Notes: a model not told the origin generated them from the letters alone. Shown: positions 10,960-23,447, counted from the stretch's first letter. The stretch is DNA of 64,000 nucleotides from Muraenolepis orangiensis (GCA_027704905.1 CM051016.1:18984591-19048590); one strand, 5' to 3'. Program-made: numbers and translations.

Positions 10960-12480
10960 CTGCATGGTGGGGCATGTGTATGTGGTGGTGGTGAAATTTC
11001 GGTCTTGCGCTCTAAGGAGCTTGGTGTGACGGCTGTAGGTTACTCAAGCTTCACAGCTGTAGAGAAGGATGGTGACACAGATTGCTTGGTATACGGGGAC
11101 CTTTGTGGAGGGATGATGTTTGTTGTTCTGAAAGAAACAGAATCTCCCAAAGGCAGCTGATGCCTGTTTAATGCGGTTCTGAATGTCGCCGTCGATGCCG
11201 CTTTTTCCTCAGAGAGAATGTTCCCCAGATATTTGAAAGATGGCACTACTGACAGCTATTCATCACCAACAGTGAAGGCAGGTAGAGTGGGTATGACGGT
11301 GGTACTCTATTGGCAGGCCATTTCTGTCTTGCCGGTGTTGACAGTCTGTACACTCTCACCCTCAAAGCAAGGACAGTCCGAAGAGCCTCCTGAGTATGGG
11401 CCACAAGAGCACAGTTGTCTGCGTACCGCAGCTCCAGGGCCCGCTCTCTACAGAGCTGCCATCTTCAATCTCGTTATGGAGAATCTTCGTGACACACGAG
11501 ATTGGAGGAAGATGGTAAAGAGCACTGGCATTGGAAGATGGTAAAGAGCACTGTATTCATGATGCTGCTGCACTTTAAATGCTTTTGAAACATTTTTGTA
11601 AAAAAAAACCTTTAAAAACACATCATTTAGTCACTTTGCTGCTCTTTTTTTGTTTATTTTATTGTATATATAATTTTTATTTTTATGGTGTTGTTTTTAA
11701 GATTTATACTGCGGGAGGGAATGGGGAGTAAGCGTTCCTATGTACTTCTTACAAATAAATTAAAAAATAAATAAACATCTTCTATCTTGTATCTCGCATG
11801 CGCGCAATGGCTCGCACTCTTGTCCAACTAAGGTCATCCGAGCGATCATCCCATCGTGGAACTGGCGGAGGATGTTCACAAATATGTTGGGGCAGCCAAA
11901 CCTGAGGAATCCCATAAGAGCTCTGCACAGTGGGGGAATGCTTTGGAGAGGTCGACAAAGGTCAAGGGTTAAGGCTACTTCTAAAGGGAAACGGACAGCT
12001 GATGTAACCTCTTGGAAGGTTGGTGGTAGACTGAGGATGAGAGGACGTTAAGGCAGGATGGTGTGGTCTGCATCAGAGGCCTGATTAAGCAGGATGTCGG
12101 AATGTTCCGCCCAGCCTCAGCAGAATGCTATTCTGGTATTCTTTCAAGAATATGTTAGACCACCTGCTGTTTGCAAGAGAATGATGCAACGATTTATTGG
12201 GTGGTAGATGGTTTTGACAGCATTGTACAAATCACACGTCATTTTTTTATTGGCAAAGGACTCAATTCCCTTTCTCTCTCATTCTCAATCATTTTTGCCC
12301 ATATTGCCATTTGCACTTTGCTCTGAGCTGCCTGCCAATGGTTTCTGGTGTGCGTTGTGCATGTCCTTAAGCACATTGTGGATGGGGTCTGAGTGGTTGT
12401 CAAAAGTCTTGGGTCCTGCTCTTATGGCCGATGGATTGGGCGGCTGCCTTGTCAAGCACAGTGCTGATATTTGTCCATGG
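10960..12480 (-). mobile_element. Degenerate antisense LINE reverse-transcriptase remnant
   Basis: Read on the minus strand, in three broken frames, this shows hallmark pieces of a non-LTR retrotransposon polymerase in the right order. The first is LANKND-type sequence near 12230. Next is FVDLSKAF followed by FVNILRQFHDGMIARM near 11960-11830. A motif-C-like RYADNCAL lies near 11420, and FKYLGNILS with QASAAFGR near 11230-11150. Frameshifts and stops are frequent, and a separate repeat (11530-11795) interrupts it. It is inactive, and the clade was not determined. Confidence 0.75.
11530..11795 (-). repeat. Dispersed repeat copy inserted in the LINE remnant
   Basis: On the minus strand this copy carries GGAACGCTTACTCCCCATTC, CCTCCCGCAGTATAAAT, an AAAGTGACT box and GTGCAGCAGCATCATGAATA. 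These occur in the same order as in the fuller copy at 12530-12920. It lies between the two halves of the LINE polymerase remnant, so it is the younger insertion. Confidence 0.7.
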
Positions 12481-12529
12481 GCACACTTTCATATGACTGA
12501 CAAACACACATGCACACACACACACACAC

Positions 12530-12920
12530 AAGATACAATATACAAGATTTGTGTTGGCCATTTGCAACAAGTACAATGGAATGCTTACCCCTCATTCCCT
12601 CCCGCAGTATGAATTATTATAACAATACTAAAAATACTATATACATAACAAATTAGCATAAAAGGAACAATAAAGTGACCGACGGATGATAAGTACATGT
12701 GTTGAAATGTGCAAAAAGATGTTAAAGCATTTATAGTGCAGCAGCATCATGAATAAAGTGTAGTAGAGTGCAGTAACTGGAATGAGTCCAGAAAGTCCAG
12801 CAAAGTATGATAGTGTAATGTAATATGGATGACAATGTTATGATAGTGGCAGCACTAGCAGTTCAGTAGACACTGCATGTGGATAAAAACTATCCTTGAA
12901 CCTGCTAGTCCTTGTACGGA
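12530..12920 (+). repeat. Dispersed repeat, most complete copy
   Basis: It starts with a TACAAGAT-type end and runs through TTGGCCATTTGCAACAAG, GGAATGCTTACCCCTCATTC, CCTCCCGCAGTATGAATT, AATAAAGTGACCGACGGATG and GCAGCAGCATCATGAATAAA. It ends near CTAGTCCTTGTACGGATG. No coding capacity and no tRNA-like promoter were seen. It may be the 3' untranslated end of a LINE or a nonautonomous element. Related copies in this window lie at 2262, 11530, 36770, 49125, 50795 and 56395. Confidence 0.7.
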
Positions 12921-12944
12921 TGCACCCACCCACCCACACACCCA

Positions 12945-12997
<53 letters not shown>

Positions 12998-13479
12998 CAA
13001 AGATTTACATTATGTATACGAATGTTTGTCTATTGTCCGAATGTTTGTCTATTGCCGGATAATCCTATATTAGTGGACTCAAACACTGTCAAATGTTGTG
13101 GTCAGCGTTTGTCCTACCGTATGTCTGCTGACGAGTGCAAAGCATTGTGTCCTCTGTCCCCTCGTTATGGTTCAATCTCTAAATGGCTGTGATTTATTTT
13201 TAAACACAGGCAGTCGCAAGGTGCCAATTTAATATATATATATATTTTTTTAAAGCGGCCCAGGACTTTGTGCCCGACCGGCCCACTCTCCAGGGGGCTG
13301 GGATGGGGAGAGGCAGTATCCCCATATATTTACTAATATATGTTAGTAAAAATGTCACGTTATTTGACAAAAAAGTATGCATTTGAACTTCATATTGGAC
13401 CAAACTTTCCATAAAAATAATACGTATTACAACTATTGTTACACATTTTCATACTTACCCCTCCACAAAATTATTCACA
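12921..13479. other. CA array and unassigned intron sequence
   Basis: A CCCA/CA-rich start leads into about 46 bp of pure CA (12950-12995). The rest, to 13479, has no recognised feature apart from a short TA run at 13232-13245. Confidence 0.6.
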
Positions 13480-14935
13480 ACACCACCCGGAGTCAAACAC
13501 AGTTCTCCAGAACTGCTAATCTGCAGCTCTCACCACTACGCCAATGAGACGCTGGCTATGATGTGCTCTGAGTTTATGACATTAAAATTCACATGACATA
13601 GTTTCCAAAAAGTTGATGGGTTTCTGTTATAAGCAGGACTTGAACCAAAGAGCACCACAGAGACAACTGCTCTGAGTGGGTCGGAGGTATTAATTGACAT
13701 TACAATGATCAGGACATTGTTATGTTTCTAAAATCACATTTCCATGGAGAACACACTAACTGCACCAGAGCAGTTAACCAACAGCTCTGAAAGGCACCAT
13801 CAAGGTCAAGTATGAACTCAGGTGAGGTCTTAGCAGGTCTCTCTGTGGTACAATGAAATAGTCTCTGCTGCTCAGCGCTGGGGACCTGGGTTCAAGTTCT
13901 GCTGAATGTTCTCTCCTTGGGCACCTAATGTAAACCGGATGTTTTGGAAATGATCAATGGTCATGTGAATTGTAATGTCAATTATAAACTCTGAGTGGTT
14001 CAGAGTTGGTGCCACGGTGGCGCAGTGGAGAGCCGCCATGCTCTCTGCTCTGGAGACCCCTGTTCAAGTCCTGGTGTAGTTGTGGGTGTGGCTTTGCTTT
14101 GGTGTGAATGGCGGCGTGAGTGTGAATGGCGGCGTTAGTGTGGCTTCCCCGTTGTGTGGACTGATGAATTAGTGGGTCTCTGGTGTTTTATTAAATATAA
14201 ATATATATTTTTAAAGAAAATCCTAACCAAAACCCCACCCCGTCTGCACACACAGTATACTATGTTTCACAGTCAACCTGACCACCATACAACACAAATT
14301 GGGATACTTTGTCTTTCTTAACACATTATCATTGTTACCTTACCACATCATCATTCACAATACCAACCTCAGCGGGAATCAAACACAGGTATCCAGAACT
14401 GCTGACCTGCAGCTCTTACAACTGCGCCAAGGAGACACTGGCTAAAACATGCTCTGAGTTTATGACATTACGATTCAAATGACATAGGTTCCATTTAATG
14501 ACTATTTAGTTTTGGAGTTTCCAAGGAGAGCTTGAGCAGGACTTGAACCAACAGCTCCAAAGCTGTTGACCAATTGATCTGTCCACAGAACCACAGAGAC
14601 AACTGCTCAGAGCTGGTCGGAGGTATTAATTGACATTCAAATGAACAAGAAATTGTTATGTTTCTAAAATCACATTTCCATGGAGAACATGGAGTGCTCC
14701 ACAAATGGAACCCATGGCTGTCAACCAGCAGTCAACCAGCTGCTCTCTGAAAGGCATCATCGAGGTCAATTATGAACTCAGGTGAGGTCATAACAGTGGT
14801 GCAATGGAGTTATCTCAGCTCCTCGGTACTGGAGACCTGGGTTCAAGTTCTGCTGAATGTGCTCTCCTTTTGCACCTAAAGTAATCTTGAAGTTTTGGAA
14901 ATTATCAATGTGTCAATTGTAATGTCAATTATAAA
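13480..14935. mobile_element. Cluster of tRNA-like SINE modules in a duplicated block
   Basis: Several tRNA-like heads occur in both orientations. Minus-strand heads have A-box TGGCGTAGTGG near 13540 and TTGGCGCAGTTG at 14419-14430. Plus-strand heads have B-box GGTTCAAGTTC at 13889-13899 and near 14838. Another plus head has A-box TGGCGCAGTGG at 14018-14028 and B-box GTTCAAGTCC at 14062-14071. A further minus B-box (AGCAGGACTTGAACCA on the plus strand) recurs at 13632 and 14535. The left part (about 13485-13985) and right part (about 14370-14935) are diverged direct copies roughly 0.9 kb apart. None folds as a convincing functional tRNA. Confidence 0.65.
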
Positions 14936-15184
14936 TGTGCTTACCGGCCCACTGACCCAGCGGCCCACCGGGAAAACTCCTGGTACTCCCCTGAATAGAA
15001 TCTCATACCAGCTAGGCCCAATGTTGTCAATCTAATTATTCATAGTTATCAATGAAAACTGTTTCTTCCCCAAAGGAGCACCACATGGTGTGTTTAGAGA
15101 GAGTATAATCTACACGGTTAGTCGGATTGCCCCTCGACCAGATCATATTTAGCACTGTAAGCTAATGTTACTACTTAGCAAAAG

Positions 15185-15372
15185 CTGTCGAGGTGTCCTT
15201 GAGCAAGACACCCTAACCCTAACTGCTCCTGACGTGCTGGCTGTCTCCTTGATGGCTGACTCCGCCGTCGGTGGTTGAATGTGTGTATGAATGGGTGAAT
15301 GTGAGGCATGACTTGTAAAGCGCTTTGAGTAACCACTGGTTAGAAAAGCGCTATATAAATGTCCATTAACTA
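15185..15372 (+). mobile_element. SINE body and tail copy
   Basis: It contains TCCTTGAGCAAGACACC, then GAATGGGTGAATGTGAGGCA, AAAGCGCTTTGAGT and AAAAGCGCTATATAAATG, a series common in teleost SINE/LINE-related tails. The tRNA-like head is not evident, so it is probably 5'-truncated. Confidence 0.65.
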
Positions 15373-15375
15373 CTT

Positions 15376-16574
15376 GTTGGCATGTAGGGATAAACAACGA
15401 ACATCCTGATGTCCCTGGGAATTTGGTACACATTGTACCAAATTTGGTACACTTTGGTACACAAGAGACATAACTAAATCACTCAGTCTGACAGTCTGAA
15501 TCAAGGCCGTTTTAGTAAGTTTGATCAAATGACAAAGCACGTTTTAGAGTTCAATATCAATATCCGAGTGCTAAGAGTGCGAATAAGCAACAGAATCTCA
15601 GCTCACAGCTTTCACGGTTCAGTACTGTTATTTGTCGTCTTAGATTCTTAAATAATTATATTTGCTGGAAAAATAAATAAAATATGTGATTTTCCCTGGC
15701 ACACTTCAAAACACAGAGGTTGCATTAAACGTTTAGACTTATTTTTCTGAAGTCTCATAATATCTAAGAAATAAACCACTGAAGCTATTTTAAGCAAAAA
15801 ATAATCATTTACTTCAATTTGTTTAGTTGCCCATTAACACACACATTGACACACATGACTGAGATAACTCAAAACGTATCCTTCAAAGTAGGGGTACGCG
15901 TACCGCTATTTGAGCACCAATGGGCTACAGCGAGCACGATCCGTTGCCGTGTTTCTGAGAGAGAGAGAGTGAGAGAGAGCGCGTTTTAATTACGCCGCCG
16001 TGACCGCAGCATGACTCATCCGCTCACTGATCCTCGACCATCTCTTGCGGTGCTCGCGCCCCCCCGGCTGATATCAGGACAACTGTTATCAGTCGTTGCC
16101 GCCACACGCATTAGTCAAGAAGAAGCGGCGAAACGAAAAAATTAATCTGCAAAGCTTTATTTTTAAATTTTTTATTAATCTTCCGCCCATCTTAAGCATG
16201 GACAGATTCATCGGTGGAGCAACACACATACGTACACTGTCACACTATTCAGTGCCTATAGGACTCTCTATATCTATCCGTCTTGTCCACTTGTGCTATT
16301 CCTGCCCTAATGTATTATTCATAGACTATCAGACCAGTATTTATAGTTTGTGCTAATTGGAATTGTCAGGTTAATATAGGTGCAACTTGCATTAGGGCCT
16401 GCATCTCATCCATGCATTTCCTTTATACGCGTACTGGAGTGGTAGCTATCTTGTATTTATTAATATTGAATTGTGTGTGAGGTGTTAGATTAGACAATTC
16501 TTTAATTAATAAAGTCATTTAATGAATTACATTATAACCATTTGCATGGGTCTGGTGATATGGAAGAGAGGTCT

Positions 16575-16605
<31 letters not shown>

Positions 16606-16861
16606 GGATGGTTAATTAACACACACTTATAATCCGCCCTGGCTTTCTGTCGTTACGCGTCCTGCTGTTCTTCCTGTCCTATTATTGATTGATACCTTAT
16701 TCTCTGATTAGATACGGATGCAAAACATTTAGCGCATAAAATGCTCTTGATTAAATGACGTTGTAGGCAAACCCAAAACACTGTGTACAGTATGTTAATC
16801 CATTACGTCATCTCCTTAGATTTATAGGAGATGACTTCAGCCTCATTCAAAGTTCCACTGT
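15376..16861. other. begain intron 3, non-repeat stretch
   Basis: No exon with a plausible splice context was recognised. A short GA run lies near 15957-15980 and a TA run near 16578-16602. The interval is otherwise AT-rich. Confidence 0.4.
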
Positions 16862-16930
16862 CTTACATTACATTACCAGTCAATTACAGTAATTTAGCAG
16901 ACGCTTTTGTCCAAAGCGACTTACAATAGT
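16862..16930 (-). mobile_element. SINE tail fragment
   Basis: On the minus strand this reads GTAAGTCGCTTTGGACAAAA, then GCGTCTGCTAAATTACTG, a tail shared by many teleost SINEs. Only the tail is visible. Confidence 0.6.
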
Positions 16931-17204
16931 AACATACACATACACGCTTAAATATGTTTTATCTTTTCTTTTCTTATTTTAACAAAGTGTTTTTGCCCGA
17001 AATGCTCAGGACCACGGCCAGAGGCTGTATAGATGTACTATCACTGTCATGTTTTCTTGTACGCCACATAGAAAAAGGATAAATAAGGAGACGTTTACTG
17101 AAAGTGTACTATACCACACACCACACACACAACCACAACCTTTACGTCAAGCTCCTATACATATCGGTCAGTCTATAAATACACAGACTAAAAGCTAAAA
17201 CACA

Positions 17205-17234
17205 CACACACACACATATATATATGTATATATA

Positions 17235-17280
<46 letters not shown>

Positions 17281-17312
17281 CATATATATATATATATACA
17301 TACATATATAAA
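17205..17312. repeat. CA then (TA)n array
   Basis: A short CA run passes into TATATG and TATACATA variants and a pure TA core. Confidence 0.95.
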
Positions 17313-17699
17313 GCACACAGAGATACGCTAATGAGTCCTTCTGTATATTAAGTGTAACCACTGACACAGTTCTACAGAATCTAGCATCGGTAATGTGCTA
17401 TAACTGACTCTCCCCTGTAATTCTACTGACCTTCGCCAGTTCAAAATATGAACTTTAAATGATACATCCAATCCAAACAAAAAATGTATCTACGTGCTCC
17501 TTTGTCTCAGTGCCGGCCTGGGCCGTCTTCTACCAAAGAAGCCCATTTAAAATGCCACTGCATGTGAGGACATCAAACACAATGGAAATGAGTTCCCTTG
17601 GAGGCTTCTGCTAACCTAATTCTATAGCGTGCACTCTGAAGACACTGCTCCGTAGTTTTCCTCTACACGGACGATCCCTTTGAAAAGCATTTCAACACG

Positions 17700-17846
<147 letters not shown>

Positions 17847-18286
17847 CTGTGTGTGTGCATCTGTGTGAGACGAAGCTACAAGCACTCTAATAGGCTACAA
17901 GGGAGTGTACACAAATGTCTGTACTTAACGGTATACGGTTTACATAAACTATCAAATTATTTCATTTATTTGCACACTCTTGTGTGTGCAAATCTCAATT
18001 AAAACCAAAAAATGCTCCATGGAAATGATGAACACCTGCCTGCTGCTTGCCTCAATAATCATTGACACACATTTCACAGTCGTCACACATTAGCAGCGAG
18101 GCCCGCAGCTGACAAGCACTTAAACATTCGACATTCACCGAGACTCTGATCGAGTTCAATCCGGATCAATCAGGTCGCTCCCTCCCGCAATATATAGCCC
18201 TGGCCTCAGCTCATATTGGCTAGGGGACTCGGGGGCCCCTCATAGAATCCAAAAAAACGAGAACATGACATGTTTCTAATCGGTTT

Positions 18287-18352
18287 GGGGGTCGGGGGTC
18301 GGGGGTCGGTGGGTGGTGGTGGGGGGGGGGGGGGGGAGTGGGGGTTCAGAGA
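18287..18352 (+). repeat. G-rich tract with G-quadruplex pattern
   Basis: Three GGGGG runs separated by TC are followed by GGTGGGTGG and a long G homopolymer. This satisfies the usual four-run quadruplex rule on the plus strand. It sits in begain intron 3, on the non-template strand only for a plus-strand transcript. Confidence 0.7.
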
Positions 18353-18636
18353 CCCTGCGATGTGATTTGCCGGGCGGACCGGCGGAGGTGGGCGTAGCGG
18401 CCCGGCTCCCTGTAATAGTTTTCTAACGAGGTGGGTGTGTCAGGTGAGACCAATCACTTTGGACATCGATTGTGCTCGCTGCCTTTGATCATGTAATTGC
18501 TTGGAAGAGAGAGGACGGAGGTGGAGGTATGAGGTGTGTGTGTGTGTGGGGGGGGGGGGGGGTTGGTTAGAGGCACTGTGTGGAGCGACATGCGGCATGT
18601 TGGAATCGATTAAGTGAGATTTTGTTTGATTCCCGA
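18353..18636. other. GC-rich unassigned intron sequence
   Basis: This is non-repetitive sequence, with a GT/G run at 18537-18562. The part 18353-18420 is relatively CpG-rich. No exon was recognised. Confidence 0.4.
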
Positions 18637-18637
18637 G

Positions 18638-18651
18638 GGGGGGGGGGGGGG

Positions 18652-18721
<70 letters not shown>

Positions 18722-18748
18722 GTGTGTGATGTGGAGAGTTAAGAGACG

Positions 18749-18786
<38 letters not shown>
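18638..18786. repeat. G-run plus two (GA)n arrays
   Basis: A G homopolymer leads into GA (to 18719), then a GT-containing spacer, then a second GA block (18751-18786). Confidence 0.95.
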
Positions 18787-18790
<4 letters not shown>

Positions 18791-19090
18791 AGTGGAAGGG
18801 GTTAGTTAGAAATAGAAAGATGAAGAGATGAAGCGTTGACAACCTACAGCGGGAGAGAGAGAGCCGTCGTGTTCCACATCCTGTCCTGTTGACATTCATG
18901 TGTTAATGAATGTGTTTCTTAGAGGGAGTGTGTCTCGTGTGTGTGTCTTTCAATATTGTGTCTCTCCAATTGGTCTCTCGTACTCCAAAGACTCCAAACT
19001 GTTGAGACCGCAATTACGCTCCTTTTTCCCTCCAGCAGCAGCCATGCGTCTCTGCAGGAATCTCAGCACTTATCAGGGCGGTGTTTGATT

Positions 19091-19526
<436 letters not shown>

Positions 19527-19831
19527 CTGCATGGAGCTCGAGTTTTTAACTTTACTTTGTTCTTCTTCAAATCATGAAAGATCCCAATATATAAATAACG
19601 GTATAAAATTGGGTAAATAAGCTATTTGTTTGTTTCTCAAAAGCAAAGTATCGTAGAGAGCCGCCACAAAGCAAACGCAAACAAAAATGCAACCAACCCT
19701 GACCATCAAGCAGCGGCTTCTACTAATATGTACAGAACATAACCAATAAATAAACATAAATGAAGTCATCGCACAATGTAATAAAACATGTAGTGTATAT
19801 AAAAACATTATCACTTCAAGCGATATTAGTT

Positions 19832-19837
<6 letters not shown>

Positions 19838-19898
<61 letters not shown>

Positions 19899-19930
19899 TG
19901 GGTGTGGGTGTGGGTGTGTGGGTGCGTGTG
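19838..19930. repeat. (GT)n with GTGGGT variants
   Basis: Pure GT is followed by four GTGGGT hexamers. Confidence 0.95.
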
Positions 19931-20149
19931 TTTGTCCCTTTCCCCACAGACAGCCCAGCACATCCAGCTCATCCATATTTAATCAGCACAATCAACACTA
20001 TAATAATAATAGTAAAGGCATTTCCTTGGTGGTCAGTATCCAACGCCAAGCCCTTCTCCTCACCAGTGAAACCACACTGTCCTCTCCTCGTCTCCGGGAA
20101 GGACAAAAGGGGGCAGGGAGGACCCTGGTAGGTGTTAAGAATAAGGACT

Positions 20150-20200
<51 letters not shown>
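20150..20200. repeat. (TAG)n trinucleotide array
   Basis: About 17 TAG units. TAG is a stop in one frame; the array is intronic. Confidence 0.97.
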
Positions 20201-21178
20201 CGGTAGTGTGGAGGGGAGGGTGGTGGTGGTGGTGGGGGCACAGGAAGTGAGACAGGAGAAGAGAGTGAGGGGTGATGATGATTCAGGGGTGGGGGGGGGG
20301 AATGGGGGGGGGTGGGGAAGGGGAGGAGAGCTGTGGTCCCGGTGGTCGGGGTGTGACGAGGGCAGCGGTGTGATGCAATGCCGTGTAACTGCAGGAGTCA
20401 GCCAAAAGGCGTTTTAAAAGGAAAAAGGAAAGGGAAAAAAAAGTCTATAAAGGAACTGACAAATTGCAGCGTATGAATTCAGTTGACACGAAGGATAAAA
20501 TGGTGGAGTTCCCGAACCGCTTTTTCCCCCCTCGCAGCTTGTCATTATCATCTAATCATACCAACAGACATGCTGTGTGATTGACTTATCATTATGTTAT
20601 ATCCGCTGGGGAGTTTGTTCTTACGTTGATCTAGCTAGAATTGTCTGATTAAAAAACGTATTTATGTTGTATTATTTTATTTGAATTTTTATGTTTATTG
20701 ATTCATGTAATTTTTCATCATTTTATTTTTCAAGAATCAAAGAATATGCAGCTTTGCACACCCCTGAGTTCTCTGGCCACAAGCAGTAGCAGTTAGTGGT
20801 CTAGCGGGTGGATAGGAGCCGTGTGGAAACCAGACAGCTGAGTTGCTTCCATGTCATTACAGGTGATTTTGGCTGCTCAGTGACTGATCTGAGCCAATCA
20901 CAAGCTCTTGTGCGGGATATACCGATACTTTACTCGAACCAAAGTTGCTACAAAGGCCGCTTTGGGCTGCTTCTCCATCTGAATGTTGGGACAGCTGGGC
21001 ACTTGAGTGACTTGAGTAGAACATCTGGATATTTAGGAAGCAATGGCAAGCAGAACTGACTGAGACGAGGACCACTGTTGGAGTGTTGACGTTGACGTTT
21101 TTTCAAGTCACGCTGCGTCAGAGATTCAGCTTTGGTTGACAATAAACAAATCCGTATTGAAGGTGGAGTTTCTCTTAC
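20201..21178. other. begain intron 3, segment next to exon 3
   Basis: A G-rich low-complexity stretch (20201-20360) is followed by non-repetitive sequence. No gene feature was recognised. Confidence 0.4.
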
Positions 21179-21245
21179 CGTCCTGTGCATCTTGTCCTCC
21201 AAATCCTGGTTGATTCTCTGAAGAGCTGCATAGCTGCTCTGGATC
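21179..21245 (-). CDS. begain: begain exon 3
   Basis: This 67-nt exon contributes the last base of an Arg codon, then IQSSYAALQRINQDLEDKMH and RT. It matches IQSNYMALQRINQELEDKLYRM of mammalian BEGAIN. The acceptor is TTCTCAG at 21246-21252 and the donor ACG|GTAAGA. The incoming phase (one base completes the codon) fits exon 2, and the outgoing phase 0 fits exon 4. It lies in the N-terminal coiled coil. Confidence 0.95.
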
Positions 21246-21314
21246 CTGAGAAGTAGAACGCAACAGACACTCAGCAAGTACCTAATGAATCATCACAATC
21301 AAAGCAGTCGATAG

Positions 21315-21500
21315 ATGTAGAGACAGATAGATCTAGGATTAGATAGATCTAGAGATAGATCTAGGTCTAGAGATAGATCTAGATCGAGAGATAGATCTAG
21401 AGATAAATAGATGTAGAAATATATACATGGATTGATAGATTGATAGATAGCTAGATACTGTAGATAGACATAGACATAAATGTTGTAGATAGAGACAGAT
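21315..21500. repeat. Degenerate GATA repeat with AGATCTAGA palindromes
   Basis: Imperfect AGATAGATCTAGAG units recur, so the short palindromes AGATCT and TCTAGA appear many times. It decays into ordinary GATA near 21450. It lies in begain intron 2. Confidence 0.8.
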
Positions 21501-22143
21501 AAAGAGATAGATTGATAATTTAAACTACTATTAGCAGTAGTTATTGCTACATATCGTTAATTTTATTTAACAATATGCATCTATTCTTTTTTCGAATGAC
21601 AATACAAATATAATATAGAGGGGGACGTGGTTTCCATTTGTAAGTAGTTATTACTACTGGTGTTTTACATTGCATTCTTCCTCTCTTCTAAGCCCTTCCA
21701 ACCCCCCCCCCCACCCACCCACCCCCCCCACCTGCACCATTAATTCCCCCCCCCCCCCCCCCTATCTTATCTAAACCGTGCACCCTGTAACGTTCCCCGT
21801 TAACGGGGCTCTGTGAACGCATTACTGACCTTAATGGAAATAGCTGTTGCTGCACTTTACTTTTTACCTCCTAAGGTTTCTGCACTTGTTAAGTTATTGC
21901 ATGCTTTAGTTTACACAGGTATTCTGAGCTTCAGGCTCCAAGGCGCTATCAGCCTCCTCAGGCCTTCCCCAGCCGGGGATAAGCCTTGACGTTAATGGGG
22001 AGTATTAACTAGACGCGCTATGGCGGCCGTTAAATACAGACGGTTAACGTATATACAACAAGAGCTGTACTAAAATGAACGTCTATCCGTCTGTTACGCG
22101 ACAGCGCAGTAAATCCAAGATTAACGCACTTTGGAGATAATGC

Positions 22144-22585
<442 letters not shown>

Positions 22586-22747
22586 CTCCGTAGTTTGTCG
22601 GTGAACTTCTCCAGCTCCTCCTGCGCACGGCGCAGCTCCGTCTCCAGGTACTGGCGTGTGGAGTCAAACTCCATCTCCACCATCTCTAGCTTGTGAGTGG
22701 TGAAGGACAGACGCTTGCGTAGGTCTTCCTTGTGGTCGTGGACAGAG
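22586..22747 (-). CDS. begain: begain exon 2
   Basis: This 162-nt exon encodes SVHDHKEDLRKRLSFTTHKL, then EMVEMEFDSTRQYLETELRR and AQEELEKFTDKLRR. It aligns without gaps to GELRKRLSYTTHKLEKLETE and FDSTRHYLEIELRRAQEELE of mammalian BEGAIN. The acceptor is GTCCAG at 22748-22753 and the donor GAG|GTGTGT. Both phases match the neighbouring exons (two bases of a codon carried in and out). The heptad-rich sequence is the main coiled coil. The donor GT is the first unit of a GT microsatellite on the transcript strand. Confidence 0.95.
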
Positions 22748-22778
22748 CTGGACACGCAGCAGACATAGAGAGAGAGAG

Positions 22779-23360
22779 AGACCAGCATTCATAACAGAGA
22801 GAGAGAGAGAGAGAATCATAAAAAACACAGAAAGAGAGCAGAAAGACCATCATTATTACAAAGAGAGAGAGAGAGAGAGAGAGAAAAATCTGCATTAATA
22901 GCAGAGAGAGAGAGAGAGAGACAGCGAGGGAGATACCACCATTAATAACACAGAGAGAGAGAGGCAGAGAGATACCTGCATTTATATCACAGAGCGAGAG
23001 ACAAAGACAGAGACAGATAGACCAGCATTAATGACATAGAGAGAGAAAGAGAGAGCAAGAGAATAATTAATAACAGAAAGAGAAAAAGACCCGCATTAAT
23101 AACAGAGAGAGAGAGGCAGAGAGAGACCTGCAGTTATATCACACAGAGAGAGACAAAGACAGAGAGAGATATACCAGCATTAATAACAGAGAGAGAGAGA
23201 TAGAAAGAGAGAGAGAGCAGCATTAATAGCACAGAGATAGAGACAGGAGATAGTATTAATAACAGAGAGAGAGGAGCATTTATAACACAGAGAGACATTT
23301 AAGAACATAGAAAGAGAAAGACCGTGAAAGAAACCAGCATTTAATGTGAGAGAGAGTTAC
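22779..23360. repeat. Degenerate minisatellite of CATTAATAACA plus GA blocks
   Basis: About fifteen copies of a CATTAATAACA/CATTTATATCAC-like core are separated by GA-rich spacers, with core spacing of roughly 27 to 63 bp. A higher-order repeat is visible: the segment with CCTGCATTTATATCACAGAG at about 22975 recurs at about 23127, some 152 bp on, with the same following units. It lies in begain intron 1. Confidence 0.8.
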
Positions 23361-23412
23361 ATTTACATTAACATAGCCATGCTAGTCAGAGAGGGGCAGA
23401 GCAAAGGAAGGT

Positions 23413-23447
<35 letters not shown>

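Noticed and set aside
13480..14440. Functional tRNA genes
   Set aside because: A and B boxes are present but the sequences lack consistent acceptor and anticodon stems and continue into SINE bodies.
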